Shown here: piece by piece, positions 15,761 through 23,471 of the stretch | Numbering within the stretch: position 1 is the stretch's first letter | Layout: each line of letters opens with the position of its first letter | Origin: CAYSCZ01 sp964429655 | GTDB lineage: Bacteria; Bacteroidota; Bacteroidia; Cytophagales; Cyclobacteriaceae | DNA: 29,697 nt | Reading direction: 5' to 3' | NCBI GenBank assembly: GCA_964429655.1 | Contig: CAYSCZ010000040.1 | Location: 1 to 29,697, forward strand | Translations under genes and position numbers: made by a program | Notes under the pieces: model-generated | Told to the model about the DNA's origin: nothing | Databases searched by the model: none | What the model saw: only the letters and a program-made list of their open reading frames with translations

Positions 15761-18526
15761 ATGAATCTGTTATCTGAAGTAAAATATAAGTTGGGCAAGC
15801 CTTACCAGGACCTTGAATACATTCTCTATGCTTTAAAAGAGGTTTTGGATGAAAACGGTGAAGAAGAAATTGCAAAATCTATTCCATGGATCAATGACTT
15901 ACCTGCATTTGACCCGAATCAGTTTACCGATAAACAAATCCAGTTGTATAGTATAATATTTCAAATTATCAATTTGGTTGAAACAAATGGTGCTGTACAG
16001 CAAAGAAGGAGAAAGGAAGACGAATCACTCACCAGCATCAACGGCCTATGGGCAAGATCATTTCAAAAGTTAAAAGATGCAGGTATATCAGAAGAAACTA
16101 TACTGAATGAAATTAAAGACATACGTATTGAACCGGTATTAACAGCGCACCCAACAGAAGCAAAACGGGCCACCGTTCTTGAACACCACCGGGAGCTTTA
16201 CCTTTTGATGGTACAACGGGAGAATACCATGTTTACCAAAAAAGAGAAAGAAAATATTCACCATAACATTAAACTTACGCTTTACAGGTTGTGGAAGACA
16301 GGTGAGATTTTTGTAAGCAAACCTGACATCGAATCGGAGTTACGGAATATTTTACACTACCTGATTAACGTATTTCCAGAAATTGTCCCCATTCTTGATA
16401 GAAGAATGCTTCAAGCCTGGGAAGAAGTTGGTTTCGATTCCCAAAAAGTCAGTGATCAATTTGCTTTTCCACATATCAGTTTTGGGGATTGGGTAGGAGG
16501 AGACAGGGACGGACATCCGTTGGTTACCGCAGAGATAACAAAATCAACATTAGAAAAATTGCGTTTAAATGCTTTTGTGGTTATAAGAAGACAACTTACC
16601 AATTTGGTAAAGCATCTGAGTTTTAGTTTAGAATTAGCAAAGGCACCACAAATTTTAAAAGATATTATTCAACAGAAAGTAGAGGAGTTGGGGCCTAAAG
16701 GTGAGGAATCTTTGAGTCGCAACGAAGGGGAAGCTTTCAGACAAATGGTGAATCTAATGCTCACAAAACTACCATTAGAGATGAAGCGAGGCCATGCTAC
16801 ACAAATACATGAGTTTAAAGGGGCATACCAGATACATACAGAAATGGTGAAAGATCTACGGGTATTAAAAAAATCTTTACTGGAATTTGGGGCTTTATCG
16901 GTGGCTTATGATGACGTAAACAGCGTGATACGTACTGTGGAAACTTTTGGTTTTCATTTAGCAGCGCTGGATATAAGACAGAACTCTAATTTCCACGATT
17001 TAGCCATAAGTCAACTTTTGGAGGCTGCCGGATTTCAAGACAGTGACTACATAGACTGGACGGAGGAGAAAAGAATTGAATTCCTGGATCACGAACTAAA
17101 ATCCAACAGGCCTTTTACCCATCCGAAAACTGAATTAGGGGATAATGCAAAGGCAGTTGTGGATGTTTACACCGTGGTTCGAAAACATATTGATAAATAT
17201 GGTGTACATGGTATCGGCTCTTTTATTGTGAGTATGACGCGTAGCTTGTCGGACCTGCTGGGTGTTTACATTCTTGCCAGAGAAGCAGGGCTGACCTTTG
17301 TTGAGAATGACCAGATCGTTTGTAAGGTTCCGGTTGTTCCATTACTGGAAACCATTGAAGACCTTGCAGCCGGAAGGGACATCATGGATAAATTCCTGTC
17401 TCATCCAAGTACAATTAAAAGCCTGAAATACCAAAAAGATATTAAGGGGCTTGTGAAAGAAACCCAAATGATAATGGTTGGATATAGCGACAGTAATAAG
17501 GATGGCGGCATTATGGCCAGCCAATGGAACCTATTTACATCTCAGGATAAATTAATGCAAATCGCTGACCAGCATCATGTGAAAATTAGGTTCTTTCACG
17601 GTAAGGGCGGCTCTATTAGTCGTGGCTCAGGACCGACACACTACTTCATAGAGGCCTTACCGCATTCAACGGTCAATGGGGACATCAGGCTAACCGAGCA
17701 AGGCGAGACCATTGAGCAGAAATACGCAAATAAAGTAAACGCTGAGTATAATCTTGAGCTGTTGGCAGCCTCCACTGTTCGAAAAACAATCATGGACAGG
17801 TATACTAAAAGAACTACCCACCCAAATTATGACTTGCTTACCGAAATAGCGGCTGAAAGCAAGAATACTTATAGCAAACTACTCAAAGAGGAAGGCTTTA
17901 TCCAATTTTTCAGGCAAGCAACACCTATCGATGCTATTGAAAACAGTAAAATAGGTTCAAGGCCTTCAAGAAGAAAAGGTGCCAACACACTGGATGACCT
18001 TAGAGCCATACCCTGGGTGTTTAGCTGGAGCCAGGCACGCTTTCACATGACCAGTTGGTATGGTGTTGGTACAACCTTAGAGCGTTATGCCAGGGAGCAA
18101 CCGGATAAATTTGATTTACTTAAAAAATCACTAAAAACTGATCCTTTCATTCGATATGTTTTAACCAACGTGGATACAAGCCTGGCAGCCACGGATAAGG
18201 ATATTATGATTATGTACGGTGATTTGGTTAGGGATGAAAATATTAAAGAAAAATTCATGAAACTATTCATGGATGAATTAAATAGGACGCTGGAAGGGCT
18301 TGAGAATGTATTGGAAGTAGATATAAAGAAAAGACGTCAACAACACTACTATAGCAACAAGCTCAGGGCCTCCATTCTGGATAATCTCCACCATAAACAG
18401 ATTGATCTGCTTACCAAATGGAGATCACAAAAAGACGATGGTGGTACCAGGGAATCAGGAAAAATATTGATCCCATTGCTAATGAGTATCAATGCAATTG
18501 CAGGAGCTTTAAGAAATACTGGCTGA
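15761..18526 (+). CDS. ppc: phosphoenolpyruvate carboxylase
   Basis: This 921-residue enzyme adds bicarbonate to phosphoenolpyruvate to give oxaloacetate, replenishing the TCA cycle. Conserved sites are His130 in VLTAHPTEAKRAT, FGDWVGGDRDGHP (PEP binding), MVGYSDSNKDGGIMASQW, and FFHGKGGSISRGSG (His613, active-site loop). GSRPSRRKG, LDDLRAIPWVFSWSQARF and the ALRNTG C-terminus complete the set. The full length and intact motifs indicate an active protein. It lies 114 bases after asnS and 89 bases before glgP on the same strand. No strong terminator separates them, so partial co-transcription is possible. The intergenic DNA before it holds only a weak 5-bp hairpin (15719-15735). Confidence 0.97.
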   Translation: MNLLSEVKYKLGKPYQDLEYILYALKEVLDENGEEEIAKSIPWINDLPAFDPNQFTDKQIQLYSIIFQIINLVETNGAVQQRRRKEDESLTSINGLWARSFQKLKDAGISEETILNEIKDIRIEPVLTAHPTEAKRATVLEHHRELYLLMVQRENTMFTKKEKENIHHNIKLTLYRLWKTGEIFVSKPDIESELRNILHYLINVFPEIVPILDRRMLQAWEEVGFDSQKVSDQFAFPHISFGDWVGGDRDGHPLVTAEITKSTLEKLRLNAFVVIRRQLTNLVKHLSFSLELAKAPQILKDIIQQKVEELGPKGEESLSRNEGEAFRQMVNLMLTKLPLEMKRGHATQIHEFKGAYQIHTEMVKDLRVLKKSLLEFGALSVAYDDVNSVIRTVETFGFHLAALDIRQNSNFHDLAISQLLEAAGFQDSDYIDWTEEKRIEFLDHELKSNRPFTHPKTELGDNAKAVVDVYTVVRKHIDKYGVHGIGSFIVSMTRSLSDLLGVYILAREAGLTFVENDQIVCKVPVVPLLETIEDLAAGRDIMDKFLSHPSTIKSLKYQKDIKGLVKETQMIMVGYSDSNKDGGIMASQWNLFTSQDKLMQIADQHHVKIRFFHGKGGSISRGSGPTHYFIEALPHSTVNGDIRLTEQGETIEQKYANKVNAEYNLELLAASTVRKTIMDRYTKRTTHPNYDLLTEIAAESKNTYSKLLKEEGFIQFFRQATPIDAIENSKIGSRPSRRKGANTLDDLRAIPWVFSWSQARFHMTSWYGVGTTLERYAREQPDKFDLLKKSLKTDPFIRYVLTNVDTSLAATDKDIMIMYGDLVRDENIKEKFMKLFMDELNRTLEGLENVLEVDIKKRRQQHYYSNKLRASILDNLHHKQIDLLTKWRSQKDDGGTRESGKILIPLLMSINAIAGALRNTG

Positions 18527-18615
18527 TAGTAATTAAATTCTCATAGACAGTTGTGACTAACGTCATTGCTTTATAACTTGAAAACGAAGAATTTTGCTAG
18601 ATTAAATGCAACCTA

Positions 18616-21147
18616 ATGGCTATTCAGACCAAAATAAAAATCGAAGACGATAGAACAGGACTTGATATAGAAACCCTGAAAAGAGCATTTCTGGATAACT
18701 TATTTTATATCCAGGGGAAATATCCCGACACAGCTACAAAAAACGATTTGTATATGGCATTGTCATATACCATCAGGGATAGAATTATAAACAGATGGCT
18801 TAGTTCCAGAAAAGCTTATAATGATGAGGACTCAAAAACGGTTGGGTACTTATCTGCAGAGTTTCTTATGGGCCCTCATCTGGGGAATAATTTATTAAAC
18901 CTCGGATTATTTAAAAAGGTAGAAGAAGCAATGAGGGATATGGGACTGAATCTCGAGGAATTGATGGATCAGGAAGAGGAGCCCGGACTGGGCAACGGAG
19001 GCCTCGGCAGGTTAGCAGCATGTTATTTAGATTCTATGGTTACATTGAACCTACCTTCTGTTGGGTATGGCATACGCTATGAATTTGGGATATTTGACCA
19101 GGAAATCAAAAATGGATGGCAGGTTGAGATTACTGATAAGTGGTTAAAATATGGTAATCCCTGGGAAGTGCCCCGGTTAGAAGCATCTGTTGAAGTTAGT
19201 TTTGGTGGCCATACTGTTGCCGGATACGATAAAAATGGTAAGTATTATGTGATATGGGAGCCAAATGAACAAGTACTTGCGGTTCCTTATGACACACCTA
19301 TTTTAGGTTATAAAACGAACAACGCCGGTCTGCTTAGATTGTGGAAGGCAGAAGCCGATGAAGCTTTTGATTTTCAGCGATTTAATACCGGTGACTTCTA
19401 TGGAGCAGTTGATGATAAAGTGAAGTCTGAAAATATCACCAAGATATTGTACCCAAATGATGCACAGGAAAGTGGCAAAGTCCTCAGACTTAAGCAGCAA
19501 TACTTTTTTGTTTCGGCTACTTTACAAGATACCATACGTTATCACCTGGAAGTGAGAAAACACCCTTTAAAAAACTTTCATGAAAAGATAACTTTACAAC
19601 TCAATGATACACACCCTGCCATTGCTATTGCAGAAATGATGCGCCTACTGGTGGATGTTCATAAGTTTGAATGGGATGAGGCCTGGGAAATTACAACAAG
19701 GACTTTTGCTTATACCAATCATACGTTATTGCCCGAAGCATTAGAGCGCTGGCCGGTTCCAATGATGAGAAAAGTACTACCACGTCATATGGAAATTATT
19801 CTCGAAATCAATTACCATTTTCTGAATGATGTGAAAGAGAAGTTTCCAGATGAACCTGAAAAGCTTTCTCAATTATCCATAATTGAAGAGGAGGGTGAAA
19901 AGTATGTCCGCATGGCTAACCTGGCTTCTGTTGGAAGTTATGCGATTAATGGGGTTGCAGAATTACACACCAAGCTATTGACTTCTAATGTATTAAAAAA
20001 CTTCTATGAAATGTGGCCGGAGAAGTTTAGTAATAAAACCAATGGTGTAACCCCCAGAAGATGGATGGCCTTATGCAATCCTAAATTAAGTGCCTTAATC
20101 ACTGAATCCATAGGAGATGAATGGCTCAAAGATCTTTACCAACTCAGGAAATTACAGGATCATGTAGAAGATACTAATTTCTTGCTTGCCTGGCAACATT
20201 GCAAATTGGAAGTAAAGAAAAAATTAGCAAGGTATATTAAGGATCATCTTAATATTGAAGTAGATCCTCATTCGATGTTTGATGTGCAGGTAAAACGAAT
20301 ACATGAGTACAAAAGACAACACCTTAATGTACTTCATATCATAACTTTATTTAACCGCATAAAAGAGAACCCTGATTTAGAAGTTGTTCCAAGGACCTTT
20401 ATTTTTGGGGGTAAAGCAGCACCGGGATATCATTTAGCTAAGTTGATGATCAAATTTATAACCGCTGTGGGGGATATTGTAAATAACGATCCTGATGTTA
20501 ACGGGCGTTTGAAAGTCGTATTTCTGCCAGATTATAATGTCACCAATAGTCAACGTGTGTACCCTGCTGCCGATCTTTCTGAACAGATTTCTACTGCCGG
20601 TAAAGAGGCCTCAGGAACGGGAAATATGAAATTTGCCATGAGTGGTGCCCTAACCATAGGTACACTGGATGGCGCTAATGTTGAAATCAGAGAAGAAGTA
20701 GGGGAGGAAAATTTCTTCTTATTCGGAATGACGGCGGACGAGGTTCAACAGAAAAAAGATTTTGGTTACAATCCCATTGATTATTATAATTCCAACGGAG
20801 AGCTAAAGAAATGTCTTGACATGGTCTCCGGAGGATACTTCTCACGGGATGACTTTGGAAGATTCAGGGATTTGGTTGATTCCTTAAAATATGGCGACCA
20901 GTTCATGCTGCTGGCAGATTATCAGTCCTATATTGAATGCCAGGAAAAAGTGAGTGAAGCATATAAAGATGAGGAAAGCTGGACAAGAATGTCACTCCTA
21001 AACACAGCCAGGATGGGTAAATTCTCCAGTGATCGTTCTATCAGCGATTACTCACGGGATATATGGAAGAATAAACCTGTTCAGGTCGACCTACCGGAAT
21101 ACAATCCTCACGATGCAACGGATGTGGACTTTTCTGGTAAGTTTTGA
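18616..21147 (+). CDS. glgP: glycogen/starch (alpha-glucan) phosphorylase
   Basis: An 843-residue GT35 phosphorylase that releases glucose-1-phosphate from storage alpha-glucan. The N-terminal region shows SRKAYNDEDSKTVGYLSAEF and EEEPGLGNGGLGRLAACYLD, both diagnostic. The PLP-binding lysine is Lys672 in EASGTGNMKFAMSGALTIGT, followed by LDGANVEI. Its length matches full-length bacterial GlgP of the mammalian-like class, not the short archaeal/Thermus type. No glg synthesis genes are adjacent, but ppc lies directly upstream, so the pair links carbon storage to anaplerosis. It converges on the DUF3179 gene with only 10 bases between stops. Confidence 0.97.
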   Translation: MAIQTKIKIEDDRTGLDIETLKRAFLDNLFYIQGKYPDTATKNDLYMALSYTIRDRIINRWLSSRKAYNDEDSKTVGYLSAEFLMGPHLGNNLLNLGLFKKVEEAMRDMGLNLEELMDQEEEPGLGNGGLGRLAACYLDSMVTLNLPSVGYGIRYEFGIFDQEIKNGWQVEITDKWLKYGNPWEVPRLEASVEVSFGGHTVAGYDKNGKYYVIWEPNEQVLAVPYDTPILGYKTNNAGLLRLWKAEADEAFDFQRFNTGDFYGAVDDKVKSENITKILYPNDAQESGKVLRLKQQYFFVSATLQDTIRYHLEVRKHPLKNFHEKITLQLNDTHPAIAIAEMMRLLVDVHKFEWDEAWEITTRTFAYTNHTLLPEALERWPVPMMRKVLPRHMEIILEINYHFLNDVKEKFPDEPEKLSQLSIIEEEGEKYVRMANLASVGSYAINGVAELHTKLLTSNVLKNFYEMWPEKFSNKTNGVTPRRWMALCNPKLSALITESIGDEWLKDLYQLRKLQDHVEDTNFLLAWQHCKLEVKKKLARYIKDHLNIEVDPHSMFDVQVKRIHEYKRQHLNVLHIITLFNRIKENPDLEVVPRTFIFGGKAAPGYHLAKLMIKFITAVGDIVNNDPDVNGRLKVVFLPDYNVTNSQRVYPAADLSEQISTAGKEASGTGNMKFAMSGALTIGTLDGANVEIREEVGEENFFLFGMTADEVQQKKDFGYNPIDYYNSNGELKKCLDMVSGGYFSRDDFGRFRDLVDSLKYGDQFMLLADYQSYIECQEKVSEAYKDEESWTRMSLLNTARMGKFSSDRSISDYSRDIWKNKPVQVDLPEYNPHDATDVDFSGKF

Positions 21148-21157
21148 TCGTTTAGGG

Positions 21158-22066
21158 TTATTCTTTATACCTGTATACTTTGGTCTCCGGATGGAAGGTG
21201 TACCAGGCAAACCAAAACAATGTTAGGGCATAAATATCATCGTTTTGTATAGAAGCCGTATTTGCTTCTTTATCAAACCTGATATTTATGTTTTTTCCTT
21301 CGATTCTGTCAGAAATGATTTCCTGACCGGTTTTCTTAAGTTCAGAAAATGGATAGGCTTTGCTGACTCCCTTATAACTGACTCCCAATACTTTTTCCTT
21401 TGCATGAAATTTATCTGAGTAATCTGATACGCCAAACATGATTCTGTCAGATCGCACATACTCCTGGTATGGGGTGTGACTATAGTCTCTGGGAAAACCA
21501 GTATCTGTAGAAAGCACTTGTGTATCAGGATGTCTTGATTTCCAATCCGCCCAGGTTGAAGTTACCAGTGAATAAAATTGTAGTTCCTTACCTTTTTCTT
21601 TGCCCGAAATTGCTTTTCCCATTAGTTGAGACCAAAGTGATCGGGTTTGTCTGTCATATAGTAATACGTCACTATTGTAAAGTAGTCCGGATACCCCAAA
21701 ACTCTTAAGCTGACCAGCTACCACGCTCGAAAAGGCCACACCACTACCACATAAAGGACAAAAAGTAATTACCATCGGTAAGTCACCAATTTGATCATTT
21801 ACAATTTCATGCCAATTCATGATTCGGATTGGGTAAGCTTTGGCCTGGCCATTTAATTCCAATCCTAGGACCATATCTTTGGATTTGAGATAGGAAGCTC
21901 TGCCGACATCTAAAAATTTAGGATTGTCAATAGGAGGGATGCCATCGACTTTAACACCTCCCCATTTAATTTCATTTAAAGGAATTAGAGCATTGCTCAC
22001 ATCAAAATCATTGAAATGTTGTAATGCTGAAAACAAAAAAAAGTAACTAAGAATAAATGATAACAT
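21158..22066 (-). CDS. DUF3179 domain-containing protein
   Basis: The 302 residues start with an N-terminal hydrophobic segment (MLSFILSYFFLFSALQHF), a signal peptide or anchor. The DUF3179 signature follows: MNWHEIVND, then VITFCPLCGSGVAF with a CPLC pair (Cys103, Cys106), then SLWSQLMGKAISG and STDTGFPRDY. The family is widespread and poorly understood. The CxxC pair and nearby His86 suggest metal or redox chemistry, which is inference. The protein is probably periplasmic or membrane-anchored. The gene stands alone: glgP converges on its 3' end, and 101 bases separate its start from the phosphatase-like gene upstream. Confidence 0.88.
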   Translation of the reverse strand: MLSFILSYFFLFSALQHFNDFDVSNALIPLNEIKWGGVKVDGIPPIDNPKFLDVGRASYLKSKDMVLGLELNGQAKAYPIRIMNWHEIVNDQIGDLPMVITFCPLCGSGVAFSSVVAGQLKSFGVSGLLYNSDVLLYDRQTRSLWSQLMGKAISGKEKGKELQFYSLVTSTWADWKSRHPDTQVLSTDTGFPRDYSHTPYQEYVRSDRIMFGVSDYSDKFHAKEKVLGVSYKGVSKAYPFSELKKTGQEIISDRIEGKNINIRFDKEANTASIQNDDIYALTLFWFAWYTFHPETKVYRYKE

Positions 22067-22167
22067 AAGACCCGAACATATGCGAAAAAGACTTAGTTGC
22101 CTGTAGATATCTTTTTTTATTAGCAGGACAACTTATTTTACCAGTTTGTTTGTCGGGTGACAAAAGC

Positions 22168-22587
22168 TTACAGTGATGAGATCAAAGTCTTAACCTGTCT
22201 TTCCAGCCTGCTAAGTGCTTGAGCGGGCAACAAATGAGGGACATCAGATACATCCCAGTAATTGATTCTTTCAGCCCATTCAGGAAACTTACTGGTCATC
22301 ATGGGTTTGTGCTCTTTTTCTTTTACTGCAATAGTTAAACTGGCATTTTCCAAATCTTTAATGGTGAGCTTTTGAGGGTATCGTAATTCACCGTCCAAAA
22401 TGACCCCTCGTTTTTTCAACCCTTCCATTGCAAAAACCGACATTGGCCCCACATTATTAGTATTGTCGGCATTTATTCCTTTGGAGACTGCCCGCCATGG
22501 TTTATCATTTACCATATGGTTGAAATATTCCTCGCAAAAGCGGCTCCGATAATAATTGCCGGTACATATAAATAAGATTGTCTTCAT
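22168..22587 (-). CDS. low-molecular-weight phosphotyrosine phosphatase-like protein
   Basis: A 139-residue protein of the LMW-PTP/arsenate-reductase fold. The P-loop is ICTGNYYRSRFCEEYF, a CX5R motif with Cys8 and Arg14, so the phosphate-binding site is intact. The usual NxCRS is replaced by NYYRS, placing it in a divergent branch. The general acid is probably Asp112 or Asp115 in NYWDVSDVPHLL rather than the canonical DPY. It begins 4 bases after the end of the lipase-like gene and must be co-transcribed with it. A short hairpin (TTTGTC at 22149-22154 with GACAAA at 22159-22164) follows the stop but lacks a U-tract. The substrate could be a phosphotyrosine or a small phosphoester. Confidence 0.8.
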   Translation of the reverse strand: MKTILFICTGNYYRSRFCEEYFNHMVNDKPWRAVSKGINADNTNNVGPMSVFAMEGLKKRGVILDGELRYPQKLTIKDLENASLTIAVKEKEHKPMMTSKFPEWAERINYWDVSDVPHLLPAQALSRLERQVKTLISSL

Positions 22588-22591
22588 CCAA

Positions 22592-23434
22592 TTACTCTAA
22601 TTGATTTGCTAACCATGCATTTATCATAGCCAATAGGTGATGCTTGTTAAGATCATTGTGTGGCTCGTGTTTCGTATTTTCCAACATATGAAATTCCACT
22701 TGATTTTTATGGATTGAATAAAATTCTTTTGATGCTTCGATGTCTGTAAGTTGATCATTATCTCCATGAATGAGCAGTACCGGCAGGTTTAAATCCTGAC
22801 CATGGTTAAGTATCCATTTACCTGCTTTATCTGTCTCTAAAAAAGCCCGGGCAGAGATATAAGAATGAACCAGGGGGTCTGTGTCATATTGCGATACTAT
22901 CTTAGGATCGCTACTCAACACATCAGGTTCAATGTTGGTGCTTTCAGTATAGGATGGGAAAATTCCGGACATGAATTTGGCAAGTGTTAACTTGCTCTTG
23001 GAAGGGGGGCTTACTAATCTGAGCCAGGGGCTGGAAATTATAGCGGCTTTTACTTCCTTTGATTTTCTTTTAAGGATATAATAAGCCGTTAGACAACCTC
23101 CAAAGCTATGCCCATAAATACAAAATGGTGTGTCCATGTAATAACGTAATCTTACGTGTTTCATCACCTCTTCCACATCTTCTAATAAGTAATCAAATTT
23201 ACGAAAATGGCCTCTTTTACCTTCAGATTGACCATGGCCTCTATGATCAAAGCGGACAACCGAATACCCATGGTCCACAAAAAATCTAACTACATGGTCG
23301 TACCTGCCACTATGCTCACCGAAACCATGTACAATAAATATTATCGCTTTTGGGTTATTGGAGGAAGGAAAATTGATATCAGCATATAACTTTAATCTTT
23401 CTTTGTTCAGGATACTAATATTTTCTGATACCAT
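22592..23434 (-). CDS. alpha/beta hydrolase, monoacylglycerol lipase-like
   Basis: A 280-residue protein of the Hydrolase_4/MGL type. The oxyanion segment is IVHGFGEHSGRYD and the nucleophile elbow is GHSFGG (Ser110). Asp227 in IHGDNDQLTD and His256 in NTKHEPHND complete the triad. The motif FDHRGHGQSEGKRGH is typical of monoacylglycerol lipases and lysophospholipases. No signal peptide is present, so it acts in the cytoplasm, probably on lyso- or monoacyl lipids. It is followed 4 bases later by the LMW phosphatase-like gene. Only 37 bases separate it from the divergent patatin gene, which implies back-to-back overlapping promoters. Lipid hydrolysis as a shared theme of the divergent pair is an inference. 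Confidence 0.88.
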   Translation of the reverse strand: MVSENISILNKERLKLYADINFPSSNNPKAIIFIVHGFGEHSGRYDHVVRFFVDHGYSVVRFDHRGHGQSEGKRGHFRKFDYLLEDVEEVMKHVRLRYYMDTPFCIYGHSFGGCLTAYYILKRKSKEVKAAIISSPWLRLVSPPSKSKLTLAKFMSGIFPSYTESTNIEPDVLSSDPKIVSQYDTDPLVHSYISARAFLETDKAGKWILNHGQDLNLPVLLIHGDNDQLTDIEASKEFYSIHKNQVEFHMLENTKHEPHNDLNKHHLLAMINAWLANQLE

Positions 23435-23471
23435 TTTTTATCTTGAAGTTTAAGCGTAGCAAATAAGGAAC

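Noticed and set aside
22067..22167. Strong terminator between the phosphatase-like gene and the DUF3179 gene
   Set aside because: The TTTGTC/GACAAA hairpin lacks a U-tract on the minus strand, and the second possible stem (AGTTGCCTG with CAGGACAACT) has a bulge and a 20-base loop.
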